Positions 44,760-55,979 of a stretch of DNA of 64,000 bases are shown here, piece by piece; position 1 is the stretch's first letter, and every line of letters begins with the position of its first letter. Source of the DNA: Diphasiastrum complanatum (lineage: Eukaryota; Streptophyta; Lycopodiopsida; Lycopodiales; Lycopodiaceae); assembly GCA_029204225.1 (NCBI GenBank), contig CM055111.1, positions 3,795,744 through 3,859,743 on the forward strand. The letters are read 5' to 3'. The translations under genes and the position numbers were made by a program. The notes beneath the pieces were generated by a model that searched no databases, was not told the origin of the DNA, and was given only the letters and a program-made list of their open reading frames with translations.

Positions 44760-45440
44760 TGTTAAAAATTCACAATTCTAGCTTGACTAGTTTTGGTCAT
44801 ATGACTTGTAAATAGTTAGATGGTCATGATGTGGCTTGTCACACGTGCCAAATAGCATAGGACTCCATTCATAAGGATGTTCTCAAGTAGACCTAAGTGT
44901 TAGAACCTTTGGAATGAGTCCAAATTATGCTTAGATACAAGAGAAAAAAATAGGAGCTATTTTTGGTAATTTTTGCATTGTTGAGGGATCTCCAAGATTC
45001 CAACCCTAACTTGGTAGGGATGAAAGATCCACCAAAATTAGCATTAGGGATAGGTTTAGGGCTACTCATACCTACCCGAAACCGTGATGGATCATGTATA
45101 TATAGGTGATGATATCTCACCAAAATTAAGCAAGCAATTTCATGATTTTTCTCTCATAATGGTGCAATTGCTCTCTATGTTCATAATTGTTTGAGTACTT
45201 GTGATTACTAATGATTATAGGATTGAATGTAGGTTTGGTGTACACTACTTAGATTGTGGGAGGTCGTACTTTCACACGTGTGAAGCCTTCCTCAAGGATT
45301 TGGGCCATTTAGTGAGGTTCAAGCATAGATTTTTGATGGATTTTGATGGTTCAACTTGTGCTAATCTTATGAAATCATAATCTATTATTTCCCTCATCAT
45401 TTCAAGTGTTTTAAGATCCTTATTTGCTGTAATTTTTACA
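44760..45440 (+). repeat. Copia-C 3' LTR
   Basis: Same ends as the 5' LTR. TATATATA at 45097-45104; palindrome TTCACACGTGTGAA at 45271-45284. A short duplication (GATTTTGATG) near 45340 explains most of the length difference. Confidence 0.96.
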
Positions 45441-46197
45441 GCCTCTACTTGTTTTCTATCAAGCTGCTAAACTAGATCTTGTTTTCTGATTTCTAGTATC
45501 TGATAGATTGTTTAACAAGCACACAATCAACCTTGTGGATCATTCAAAGATCCATTTATGGTCCTTAGTACTGTACTTTTAACATGGTATTAGAGCCAAC
45601 TACAAGGCTATTGATATGTGTTTGAAACTAGTCCAGTTTTAGCAGGTTTTGGTGCAAAAAGCTAGTATTGGAAGGGCGAGCTGGTATCCAGGTTTTGGTG
45701 AGGGGATTTGATCCCAAACTTTTTTAGGATCAAAATCCATATTGTTCACATGTGTGGGCATCTCTGAACTAGCATTTAAAATCCCATATTCATTGGATCA
45801 CTGTATTTTCATCTGGTGTTAGTTTGATTCTAGCATAAGCTACCAAGATCACTTGCCATTAATTAGTTTAAAATTTGGTTCATAAAAACTAATTAATCTA
45901 GGCTGATTTCAGACCTTCTTAAAGTGGAAACTAGGTTTTGAAAGTACATCAAAGTGAATGAGAGAGATAGAGTCAGTTTTTGTCCAAAAATAGCCAAAAT
46001 TGGCAAGATTTGCTTGAGAGTAGTTTTCACTTCATCTTATCTTCATTTCAGCTTTGTGAGGGAGTGATAGAACTGTGATTACAAGTCCATCTGTTGGATT
46101 AGAATTCAACATTTGAGTGAAACACTGCAAGTTAGAAACCTTTGTGAGTTTCAAGTTCAAACAAATCTATATCTTGTGTGTAGAATATTATTAGTAG

Positions 46198-47119
46198 ATG
46201 GGATCTACTGGAGCATACCTTCTAAAAGCTAGTGAGAGGTTAAATTCTACTAATTATGCTATTTGGAAAGTGAGGATGGAGTCACTCATGGTGCTCCAGG
46301 ATCTCTATGAGTTTCTGATTGATGAGGAAGATGAACCTCTAGGTGCACAGGAGTTAGCTAAATACAAAAGAAGATCTAGCCTTGCACTTCACTGTGCGAA
46401 GATGAATGTAAGCAATGACTTATTGAGAGAAGTATCAGCCTGTACCAGTGCCAAAGAGGCTTGGGAATCTCTAAGATCAATCTATGAGTCTACTAACACT
46501 TCAAGGGTTCTCATGCTTAGGAATCAGATTCTGCAAAGCATGAAGAGAAGTGATGAGAGTGCACAGGTATATGTGCTAAGAATTAAGTCTCTCAATAGGG
46601 AGTTAGCTTCCATTGGGGAGAAGATTTAAAATAGTGATGCTTGTTCAGATTGTCCTCAATGGTCTAGGGAGTGACTTCACTAATTTGGTCCAAAGATTTG
46701 CAATCCAAGACACTTTGCCCACTATAGAAAAGCTACATAGTGTATTAGTGGCTGAAGAGTGTAGGATGATGCATACCAATGCAAGAATGAATGTTATTTC
46801 TCTACAGAATGGTGATGAGAAAGCTAACTTCTCATTCAAAGGCAAGAAGAAGACCAATGGCAAGAAGAAGCACTTCAAGGAGACCAAGGAGGAGGATGAG
46901 GCTTCAAGCTCAAAGGGAAAGATCAAAGACAAGTCCAAGTACAAATGTTTTTTCTGTGGAAAGAAAGGACATTTTGCATCAGAATGTCTCAAGAAGAAGA
47001 AGTCAGAAGAAAACAAACAAAGCAACATTGCACATCAGGAGGAGGAGGAGGATGAAGAGTCATCCTTGATGGTTTCCAACAAACCACCATCATCCAAGAG
47101 CAACACTAATGATTCTTGA
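46198..47119 (+). pseudogene. Copia-B gag
   Basis: ATG at 46198 (MGSTGAYLLKASERLNSTNY). The UBN2-type gag reads open to 46629 and then shifts frame near 46622 to VLNGLGSDFTNLVQRFAIQD. It ends with a Lys-rich stretch and knuckle CFFCGKKGHFASEC (about 46945-46988). A stop (TGA, 47117-47119) replaces Trp just before IDSGAISHMT of the protease, whose remainder continues to about 47260. Confidence 0.9.
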
Positions 47120-47570
47120 TGGATTGATAGTGGGGCTATTTCCCACATGACATATGAAAAGGACATATTCTCCACTTTACTTTCTTACAATGATTTACAT
47201 AGATCAATCTATACTGCAAGTAGTCAAGAATGTAAGATAGGTGGAATATGAACAATTCCACGGTATGTGGATCATCCAAAAGGATGAATCTTGATAATGT
47301 TCTTTATGCCAAACCAAGCCATTGGAGGAATCACACCATTTGAAGCTCTATTTCGAGAGAAGCCCAATCTCAAGGATCTCAAAGTTTTTGGATCCACTTG
47401 CTACGTACACCAATCCTTGGATAAGAGAAAGAAGGATGATGCAACATCCATCAAAGGCATCTTTGTGGGATATGGTGAGAATAGCAAAGGTTATAGAGTC
47501 TTCAATCCCATCACTAGCAAGGTGATAGTGAGTAGGGATGTTATTTTTTATGAAGGACATGCTTGAGATT
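47120..47570 (+). pseudogene. Copia-B protease remnant joined to integrase C-terminus
   Basis: Protease IDSGAISHMTYEKDIFSTLL, damaged after about 47250. It joins near 47300 to NQAIGGITPFEALFREKPNL, FGSTCYVHQSLDKR and VIVSRDVIFYEGHA, which is integrase C-terminal. The HHCC domain and D35E core are gone, roughly 0.9 kb relative to copia-C. The element could not integrate itself. Confidence 0.88.
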
Positions 47571-49336
47571 TGGATGATAATGCCACTAATCATTTTGATG
47601 CCAAGGATCATGCTAGGATGGAGGAGGAGCTTCCAAGTGAAGAAGAACTTGAGGATCCACCTCAAGATGCAAGAACTCCAAGAACTCCAAGAAGATCTAC
47701 AAGGGCAAGGTCCGAGGCTCACCTATGATGGTCAAGGTGATCAAAGAGAAGACTCATCATCTTTCACATCTTACACCTTTCTTACTTCGATGTTAGATGA
47801 GCCAATATGCTATGAAGATGCTTGTAAGTCTAAAAGTTGGATGGATGCTATGAAAGTAGAGTATGATGCTCTTATTGAGAATCATACTTGGGATCTTGTG
47901 GATCTTCCTCAAGGGAAGAAACCTCTTGATTGCAAGTGGGTATTTAGATTGAAGTATAATCAAGATGGATCAATAAGCAAGCATAAAGCTAGGCTTGTAG
48001 CCAAAGGTTTTTTACAAACCAAAGGCATTGATTATGATGAGACTTTTGCTCCTATGGCTAAGCCTGTTACTATCAGGTTGATCATTAGTCTTGCTACAAC
48101 CTTCAATTGGGAGCTATTCCAACTTGATTTCACAAATGCATTCTTCAATGGTTACTTGGAGGAAGAGATCTACATGAGGCAACCCGAGGGCTTCATCAAG
48201 ACAAAGCATGAAGGAAAGGTGTGTTTTTTTTAAGAAGAGCCTTTATGGGCTCAAGCAAGCACCTAGAGCATGGTACCCTAGGCTAAACTCTTTTCTCATT
48301 TCCATCAATTTTGTAATGAGTGCCTATGATCCATCATTGTACATAAGATTTCATGATGGCATGATCATTATTCTTGATTTGTATGTAGATGACATTATCT
48401 TGAGTGGTAATGATCTACATGGAATTAGAGATGTAAAAATTGCTTTAGCAAAAGAGTTTAAGATGGTAGATCTTGGCCTATTAAGCTTCATTCTTGGAAT
48501 AGAGGTTATTAGAGGATGTGATTTTAGCTTCATTTGTCAATCAAAATATGCTACACCATCCTAGATAGATTTGAAATGAAGAATTGTAAAGGCATTGAGA
48601 CACCAATGGAGCAACATGTAAAAGCATCTATTGGTTGTGATGAAGCATCCTTTGAGGACATCATATTATATAGAAGGCTTATTGGCTCCTTGATCTATTT
48701 AATTATAGCTAGACCTGATCTTAGTTATAGTGTTGGAAAGTTAAGCCAATTCATGCAAAGTCCTCTAGTTTCACATTGGAAGATGGCCAAAAGAGTTCTT
48801 AGATACATTTCATCTACTAAGAATTTTGGCATTTTCTATAGAGGGACTAATCTTGGCTTAATAGCCTATAGTGACTTGGATTTTGTAGATGACAAAGTGG
48901 ATAGAAGATCAACAAGTGCTTTTGCCACCTTTCTATGTGATGGAGTAGTATCATGGCTTTCCAAAAAGCAAGATACCATCTCTCTATCTTCCACAGAATC
49001 CGAATACAAGGCCTTGACATCAACATGCAAGGAGGTCTTGTGGCTCAAAAGGCTATTGGTGGAGCTTCATGTCATGGAGGAGGAGATTCCTATCATCTAT
49101 TTTGACAACCAATCAGCCCAATCACTTGCAACTAATCCTATATTCCATGCAAGGAGCAAACACATCGAGATTGCTCATCATTTCGTGAGGGAGAAAGCAC
49201 AAGCCAAAGAGATCAAGCTCCAACATGTGCCATCATCAACTTGCGTGGCTGATTTGTTTACTAAATCTTTACCTAAAGATTCATTTGTCAAGCTTAGATC
49301 TTCAATTGGAGTTATTGATAAAAGCATTGTGATTTC
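47571..49336 (+). pseudogene. Copia-B RT and RNase H
   Basis: RT from HTWDLVDLPQGKKPLDCKWV through KARLVAKGFLQTKGIDYDET and LDFTNAFFNGYLEEEIYMRQ. A frameshift in a T run at 48224-48231 follows, then KKSLYGLKQAPRAWYPRL, the YVDD box at 48382-48393 and EFKMVDLGLLSFILGIEV. After another shift near 48555 comes RNase H (YSDLDFVDDKVDRRSTSAFA; KKQDTISLSSTESEYKAL; HARSKHIEIAHHFVREK; CVADLFTKSLPKDSFVKLRS). Only a few lesions remain, so this RT was probably functional until fairly recently. Confidence 0.92.
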
Positions 49337-49358
49337 CAAGGCTAGATTTGAAGAGGAG

Positions 49359-49595
49359 TGTGAAAAATTGCCTACATTGGCAAATCTAGCCGAGTGGTTG
49401 TGTCCATTTGGTAGTGATTCCTTCTTTGTAGGATCTAGACCATGATTTATGATGAGATTTGTACCTACCATGCACCTACCAAGCATGACTCTTGGATCTA
49501 GGCTAGGGTTTTCACATTAGGGCAAGAAAGTTGAGTCCTAACTTAGCAAAGGAATCAAAGATCCATTTATGGTCCTTAGTACTGTACTTTTAACA
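49359..49595 (+). repeat. Copia-B 3' LTR, internally deleted
   Basis: Starts TGTGAAAAATTGCC and ends TACTTTTAACA like the 5' LTR. Against it, it lacks three internal blocks: after AAATCTAGCC, after AAGTTGAGTC and after AGCAAAGGAA. It is 237 bp against about 671 bp. Confidence 0.93.
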
Positions 49596-49699
49596 TTCTT
49601 CTGCTCTCCTCCTTCTGAGACCTCCTCGGCCATGGGTGAGAGATACTTTGTGTCTTCAGCTTGGCTCGGCATCTGGGGATTCTCTGGAATCCGCTAACA
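49596..49699 (-). repeat. Gypsy terminal module, inverted copy, part 2
   Basis: Reverse complement of about 10563-10670 with few differences. It ends CGCTAACA, which in element orientation is the TGTTAGCG start. Together with 38631-38772 it forms one module split by copia-B. Confidence 0.88.
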
Positions 49700-50368
49700 A
49701 TTCCAGCCTATGACAGCTTGCCCGAGAAAGCCAGAAGGAGCTTTGAATGTATTGTCAAGTTCTCTTGAGTAAAAAAAGAAGCTCTTCCATGAGTTCTTGA
49801 TGATTGCTAGGCTCCTTGTTCATGGCAATGTACTTGAGTGAAATTTCTATGAGCATGTTTTGATTTCTTTTGTGTTGTGGATTAATTAGCTTTCTTGCTT
49901 ACTCTCTTTCTTCTTAGTTGTGGATTAGATTTCATTTCTTGTTTGTGGGTTATGTAGACATCAGCATTCAAGTAAACTAAATAGAATGGATTTGTGGTGT
50001 AGATCTTGTATATTCTCTGATATTCCAGTTCTTGATTGTTCTTGGGTATTCTAAACATCAAGAAATGGGTGTTTCTTGATTTCTGGGCTGCTAAAGTGCT
50101 GTTAGAAAATTAGTTTTCTTGTTTCTTGTTTTCTTGATTGAGTAGCTTAATCTTGTTCTTGTTTTTTTCTTGATTTTAGTAGATAGGTTGTAGAATTGCT
50201 CCCTGTTTCAGAACACTAATCTAAACCAAGCTAGGACTGGTTGCATGGCTTGTTTATGCATGTAGCTGAGTAATGAATCTATCTCTACCCACTGACAGGC
50301 TGGGGAATACTCATTGTAATCTGAGAATATGCTTCTGCTTGGAAACCGTTCTAATAAAAAGACCAATC
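49700..50368. other. No gene; possible upstream part of the G2 5' LTR
   Basis: T-rich with many TTCTTGTTT-type motifs; no coding homology. If the G2 primer site is at about 55024, this DNA plus 54941-55021 would be its 5' LTR interrupted by copia-A. This is inference. Confidence 0.35.
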
Positions 50369-50373
50369 CGTAA

Positions 50374-51074
50374 TGTGAAGAATTGCCAAAAATTGGCAAA
50401 TCTAGCTTGATAAAAAACCATGTAGAATAGTGTAAATTGTGTACACAAGTGGGTCCCACACATGTGAGGCCATGATGCCACATGGGAAACCCATCCTAAT
50501 GTAGGTTAGGTCAAGTCAAGAGAGTTAATCATGTCTATTTGGTGGTCATCCCTACTTTATAGGACCTACACCTAAGTTTAAGGTGAAAATTTGACCAACT
50601 AGCTACCTACCAAGCATAACTCTAGGAGGTAGACTAGGGTTTCATTTTAGGTCAAGGAGAGTGAGTTAACTTCCTTATTACATGCTGGAAATCCACCTAA
50701 CTTCAAGAAGGAAGTCGAATTTGCTATGTATTCCCTCTCTCCATAGTGAGAAGATAGAAAATTTTTGGAGCTCATTGGCAATCTCAAGCTAGTTCACTAT
50801 GTACATTGAGTTTTTGTGATCCAAATGAAACGAAATCAATTTCTACTTGTTTCTCAGGTTGAAGGTCGTACTACATCCTGTAATACACACGTGTGGGCTC
50901 GGATTTCAATGTTTATCAATGCTTTTAATTGTTAATGCTTGTTGTTTGTCAAATTGCCAATCTAGATCAACGTTTTTGTGTCTAGTTTTTTGATAGATTG
51001 TTAAGCAAGCATCCAATCACTCTTGTGGATCTTTTGTAGATCCATTTATGGTCCTAAAGTACAGTACTTTCACA
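50374..51074 (+). repeat. Copia-A 5' LTR
   Basis: TGTGAAGAATTGCC ... TACTTTCACA. Contains an inverted repeat TTGCCAAAAATTGGCAA near its start, CACACATGTG near 50457 and CACACGTGTG near 50886. Related to the copia-B LTR over most of its length. Confidence 0.96.
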
Positions 51075-51868
51075 TGGTATCAGAACCAAGTACAAGAGCA
51101 TAAGCCATTGATCTAATGCAAATCCATTTTTAGCAAGTTTTGGTGCTAAAAAATAGTCTTGAGAGGGCAAGCTAGAATCTTGATTTTGGTGAGGAGATTT
51201 GATCCCAAACTTGGTAGGGGTCCAAATCAGTACTGTCCACATGTGTGGGCACCTCTGAACCTGCATTTATTGCATGGTATTCATTTAATCCAAAAAAATT
51301 CAATTTGTGAGCTATTGGTGTAATTTTTGGCGGAGATCCTAGGATAATCTACCCAAATCATTTGCCATTGATTAATCTAATTAATCTAATTAATCTAGTC
51401 TGAGTTCAAGTCCTATTAAAGTTAAAAACAGGTCTTGAAAGTACACCAAGAAGGAAGAAAGAGATTAAGTCATTTTTTTTGTCCAAAAATAGCCAAAATT
51501 GGCAAGATTTGATTGTAAGTAGATTTCACATCATCTTATCTTCATTCCAACTTTGTGAGGGAGTGCTAGAACTGAGATTATAAGTCCATTTGTTGGATTA
51601 GAAATCTAATTTGAGTGAAAAACTACAAGAGAGAGACCTTAGTGAGTTTCTAGAGACAATCAAATCCATTTCTTGGCAAGATTTATTTGAAAGTAGTTTT
51701 CACTTCATCTTATCTTCATTCCAGCTTTGTGAGGGAGTGATAGAACTGTGATTATAAGTCCATTTTTTGGAATAGAAATCAAATTTGAGTGAAACACTAC
51801 AAGTGTGAGACCTTTGTGAGTTTCAAGTCAATCAAATCTATTTCTTGTTTGTAGAAGTCACTAGTAAG

Positions 51869-52650
51869 ATGGGATCTGCTGGAGCATACCTTCTAGAAGC
51901 TAGTGAAAGATTGAATTCTACAAATTATGCTATTTGGAAGGTTAGGATGGAGTCACTCTTGGTGCTCCAAGACCTTCATGAGTTCTTGATTGAAGATGAA
52001 GATGAAACTCTAGGTGCACAGAAGCTAGCTAGATACAAGAAGAGATCTAGGCTTGCACTTCATTGTGTGAAGATGAATGTGAGCAATGATTTGTTGAGAG
52101 AAGTATCAGCATGTACTAGTGCTAAAGAGGCTTGGGAGTCTTTAAAATCAATCTATGAATCTAGCAACACTTCAAGAGTTCTTATGCTTAGAAATCAAAT
52201 TTTGCAAAGCATGACAAGAAGTGAGGAGAGTGCACAAGATTATGTACTCAGAATCAAGTCTCCAAATAGGGAGTTGGCTTCCATTGGAGAGAAGATTCAT
52301 GATGGAGAGCTTGTACAAATTGTTCTTAATGGTCTAGGAGATGACTTTGCAAATTTGGTCCAAAGTTTTTCCATCCAAGACACTTTGCCAACTGTAGAAA
52401 AATTTCACAGTGTATTAGTGACTGAAGAGTGTAGGATGCTCCATGCAAAATCTAGTATGAGTTCCTTGTCTTTGTAGGATGGTGATGAGAAAGCCAATTT
52501 CTCATTAAAGGGCAAAAAGAAGACCAATGGAAAGAAGAAGCATCCAAAGGAGGCCAAAGAAGAGGATGATGCATCAAGCTCAAAGGACAAGTCAAAGCAA
52601 AAATGTTTCTTTTGTGGAAAGAAGAGACATTATGCATCTGAATGCTACAA
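51869..52650 (+). pseudogene. Copia-A gag
   Basis: The start at 51869 (MGSAGAYLLEASERLNSTNY) matches copia-B gag; an upstream in-frame ATG at 51845 is less conserved. UBN2-type gag is open to TAG at 52475-52477, where copia-B has a Gln codon. It then continues in frame through a Lys-rich stretch (KGKKKTNGKKKHPKEAK) to a zinc knuckle, CFFCGKKRHYASEC (about 52603-52645). One nonsense change separates it from a complete gag of about 265 residues. Confidence 0.92.
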
Positions 52651-54024
52651 GAGGCTAAGAGCACAAGTGGAGGAGGACAAACAAGGAAACCTTGCAATGG
52701 AGGAGGAGGAGGATGAAGTAGATGTATTCTTGATGGCATCTACATCCTCACCAACAAGCAATAGCAATTCAAGAGACAATTGGTGGATCGACAGTGGGGC
52801 TAGCTCCCACATGTCTTGTGAAAAGGACTTTTTCTCAACCTTACACTCATTCAATGATGCTAAAAAGTTTATCTTTACTACAAATGATGAAGAGTGTAGA
52901 ATAGATGGTGTTGGCACCATCTCTTCGTGTCTAGAATCCTCAAAATGCATGGATCTAGAAAATGTCCTTTATGTACCATCAATCACCAAGAATATGCTTA
53001 GTGTTGGTCTACTCTTAGAAAGTGGTTTGGATGTCCACTTTAAGCATGGTGTTTGCTTCATCTTGAAGAATGATGTTTGCATTGCAAAGGGATTTAAACA
53101 TGGAAGATTGTTTAAGTTGGAAGCTAGTGTTGCTTTTGAAAGAATGAGCTTGGAAAAGGAGGAGATCACTCAAGAGGAGATCTTGGCAAAGTGTGATTTT
53201 GCTTGCATTGAGGAGGAGCATCAAAAGGAGGAAGATCTTGAGGATCAGCCTCAAAGCATGAGAGTTCCAAGAGAGTCCTCAATGACAATGGCCGAGTCAT
53301 CAAATTGCATGCAAATTGTCCATTCAAGTGTGCATCTTGCAAGGGTGGCGAGCATTGGAGAGTCTACTATCTTTGAATACTTTTTGGAAAGTAGTAGTAG
53401 ACATGAGGTGACTTGTTTCTTATATTAAGATCCATGGTGTTTATTACTTTGTATGACAAGACAATGAAATGGGATGCTTTGAAATCTACATTTGTTGTTG
53501 GTAAAGCAATTTCATTGGATAACTATTTTTGTAATAGTTTGAATAGAGTCATAAAAGATGAAACATCATTTTCTTTGGAAATCTTTGTGTCCACATGCTC
53601 TGTGCATGATCATTCCAATGTAAGGACCAAAGATTATCCTATTTCAATGATAGGAATAATGGTAGTGTTTTGCTCTTCAAGTAGAGATTGTAGAATCTAC
53701 TTGTTTTCAGCCAAAGAATTTGTCAATGGTGGAAATGTGATCTTTCAAGAGTGGAAGATTTGTAAACTTGAAGAAGCACCTTTGGATCAACACCTTATTC
53801 AATTCATTGATGGTTTGGAGTCAAGTCAAGTGGAGGAGCAAGCTCAAGACCCGAGGACTCCAAGAAGAATCTTGAGTATCAAGATGGAGCCATCAAGGCT
53901 CAATCATATGGATCAAGCAAGGCAAGTTGTCTTTGGCAACATTATTTATGCACTTAATATTTTAATTGATGTATCTTCAAGTGCACAAAATGCCTTGGAA
54001 TCCATGGCTTTGCATGATGTTTAG
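52651..54024 (+). pseudogene. Copia-A protease and heavily altered integrase remnant
   Basis: Protease is clear: WWIDSGASSHMSCEKDFFST at about 52782-52840, ITKNMLSVGLLLESGLDVHF at about 52983. The frame then runs into an acidic stretch (KEEITQEEILAKCDFACIEE) and QIVHSSVHLARVASIGESTI. There copia-C has HSDVHIASTKSNGG, so the first integrase catalytic Asp is Ser. A second frame (53413-54024) carries distorted integrase C-terminus and linker (CSVHDHSNVRTKDYPISM; TPRRILSIKMEPSRL). No D35E pair, no RT. Confidence 0.82.
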
Positions 54025-54234
54025 TTTTGAAGTGTGCTACATGTATATAGACACATTTATGGAACATCTTGTAAGGGATCCTTTAAGAGGTGGTGAAAGA
54101 TCCTTCATGGACATCATTCTCTATTGGAGTCTCAAAAGTTCCTTCTTTGTAGCTGGATTTGTTAGACACTTCTAAAAGCTTTCATTGATCTATCAAGAGA
54201 GTTGTAAATAGATCAAGCTAAATATGAGGAGGAG
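54025..54234 (+). pseudogene. Copia-A RT/RNase H deletion scar and polypurine tract
   Basis: IDTFMEHLVRDPLRGGERSF then MDIILYW corresponds to the region after YVDD in copia-C (DTPMEHDVKV...ERSFMDITLF). All of RT upstream and RNase H downstream are absent. A short AT-rich stretch leads to GAGGAGGAG. Confidence 0.8.
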
Positions 54235-54935
54235 TGTGAAGAATTGCCAAAAATTGGCAAATCTAGCTTGATCAAAAACCATGTAGAATAGTGTAAATTG
54301 TGTACACAAGTGGGTTCCACACATGTGAGGCCATGATGCCACATGGGAAACCCATCCTAATGTAGGTTAGGTCAAGTCAAGAGAGTTGGTCATGTCTATT
54401 TGGTGGTCATCCCTACTTTATAGGACCTACACCTAAGTTTAAGGTGAAAATTTGACCAACTAGCTACCTACCAAGCATAACTCTAGGAAATAGACTAGGG
54501 TTTCATTTTAGGTCAAGGAGAGTGAGTTAACTTCTTTATTACATGCTGAAAATTCACCTAACTTCAAGAAGGAAGTCGAATCTGCTATGTATTCCCTCTC
54601 TCCATAGTGAGAAGATAGAAAATTTTTGGAGCTCATTGGCAATCTCAAGCTAGTTCACTATGTACATTGAGTTTTTGTGATCCAAATGAAACAAAATCAA
54701 TTTCTACTTGTTTCTCAGGTTGAAGGCCGTACTACAGCCTGTAGTACACACGTGTGGGCTCGGATTTCAATGTTTATCAATGCTTTTGATTGTTAATGCT
54801 TGTTGTTTGTCAAATTGCCAATCTAGATCAACTTTTTTGTGTCTAGTTTTTTGATAGATTGTTAAGCAAGCATCCAATCACTCTTGTGGATCTTTTGTAG
54901 ATCCATTTATGGTCCTAAAGTACAGTACTTTCACA
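54235..54935 (+). repeat. Copia-A 3' LTR
   Basis: Same length as the 5' LTR, with no indels seen. CACACGTGTG is present near 54746. Directly followed by the CGTAA target duplication. Confidence 0.96.
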
Positions 54936-55023
54936 CGTAAGAACCGTAACCTACATAATTAACAAAGAAGAAAGAACGGTAAAAGAAATCGTGTTCATAG
55001 ATTCGGTGGAATCTGTGAACATT

Positions 55024-55035
55024 TGGCACCATTCC
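55024..55035 (+). promoter_or_regulatory. Candidate decayed gypsy primer binding site (G2)
   Basis: TGGCACCATTCC differs from the start of the tRNA-Asp site TGGCGCCGTTGCC (seen intact at 21618) by two CpG-type G-to-A changes and one missing base. It follows GTGAACA, a possible LTR end. Confidence 0.4.
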
Positions 55036-55239
55036 ACAGCTACACAAATACTAAACCAAGCCACACCATTCTAATCTGTGCGACAAAACCATGGCTCTGA
55101 GGTCTCTCACACGTTCATTATAGAGCTCACCACTTTGGTCTTGACCAACGTATAGTTCAGTTCTCGATTGAGGCCTCACGTTCTTTACTAAGCTGAGCCA
55201 TGACTCTTGTCTAGACTGGACCGCTATGCACCAACTCTC

Positions 55240-55870
55240 GACCGAGCCACTACTAAAAAAATCTTGTCAACCGACGCTCATCGATCAGATCTCAACCGAG
55301 CCCTTCATAGACCTTTCGTCGCAACTCAACCGATGCTTTCTGTTAAATCTCGACCGAAGACTTCATGTTAAATCGAAGCCTTAAGTGCTGATCTCGACCG
55401 AAGCATTCTGTTGAAATCTCGACTGAAGGCTTTCTGTTAAATCTCAACCAGAGCCGAAGCGCTCCTTTAGATTTAAGCCGAAGGCTTCTTGTTAAATCTC
55501 AACTGGAGCCTTAAGTCCTAATCTGGACCAACGACCTCAGTTTAATCTCAACCAAAGCCTCTTTGAAATCTCAACCGGAGCCAAAACGCTTTCAAATCTC
55601 AACCGAAGCCGAAGCGCTCTTTCAAATCTCAACCGGAGTCGAAGCGCTCTTTCAAATATCAATTGGAGCCAACGCGCTCCTTCAAAACTCAACCAGAGCC
55701 GAAGCACTTTTTCAAATCTCAGCCGAAGAGATTTTATCAAATCTTGATCGAAGTTTTATCAAATCTCGACTGAAGAGATTTTATCAAATCTCGACCGAAG
55801 AGTTTTGGGTCCAATCTTGACCGGAGGGTTTGGGTCAATCTCGATCGAAGGGATTCCTCACAATCTCAAC
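55240..55870 (+). repeat. Tandem array 3 (AAATCTCAACCGAAGC core)
   Basis: About 18 degenerate units, 25-35 bp apart. The best, between 55565 and 55720, have a period near 33 bp (TCAAATCTCAACCGGAGCCG, then AAGCGCTCTT). Same core as arrays 1 and 2, but upstream of gag rather than downstream of pol. Confidence 0.82.
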
Positions 55871-55979
55871 CAGACCAGATCCACGCTAGACCACAGAACT
55901 TTTCAACGACAATCAGAATTGACGAGGACGACATACATCAGATCCACAGCTTGAATCGACAATCTATCTAACAATCCAC

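Larger units (their letters stand above)
39305..45440 (+). mobile_element. Copia-C retrotransposon, near full length (6136 bp)
   Basis: Flanked by target-site duplication GCCTC (39300-39304 and 45441-45445). LTRs are 39305-39976 (672 bp) and 44760-45440 (681 bp). I count roughly 15 substitutions plus small indels between them, about 2%. Primer site TGGTATCAGAGC at 39977-39988; polypurine tract GAGGAGGAG at 44751-44759. All gag-pol domains are present in copia order, with two nonsense codons and about three frameshifts. Confidence 0.97.
38773..49595 (+). mobile_element. Copia-B retrotransposon (contains nested copia-C in its 5' LTR)
   Basis: Bounded by target-site duplication TTCTT at 38768-38772 and 49596-49600. 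The LTRs start TGTGAAAAATTGCC. The 5' LTR (38773-39304 plus 45446-45584) is split by copia-C. The 3' LTR (49359-49595) is only 237 bp because of at least three internal deletions. Primer site TGGTATTAGAGC at 45585-45596; polypurine tract AAGAGGAG at 49351-49358. Most of protease and the integrase core are deleted, while RT and RNase H are largely readable. Confidence 0.95.
50374..54935 (+). mobile_element. Copia-A retrotransposon, non-autonomous (4562 bp)
   Basis: Exactly delimited: target-site duplication CGTAA at 50369-50373 and 54936-54940. Two LTRs of 701 bp each, with TGTGAA/TTCACA terminal inverted repeats and about 16 substitutions between them. Primer site TGGTATCAGAAC at 51075-51086; polypurine tract GAGGAGGAG at 54226-54234. 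RT and nearly all RNase H are missing, and the remaining integrase is strongly altered. Confidence 0.97.

Noticed and set aside
38626-49704. Solo LTR with target duplication for the inverted gypsy module
   Set aside because: After removing copia-B, the flanking pentamers ATTAA and ATTCC do not match, so a clean solo LTR cannot be claimed.
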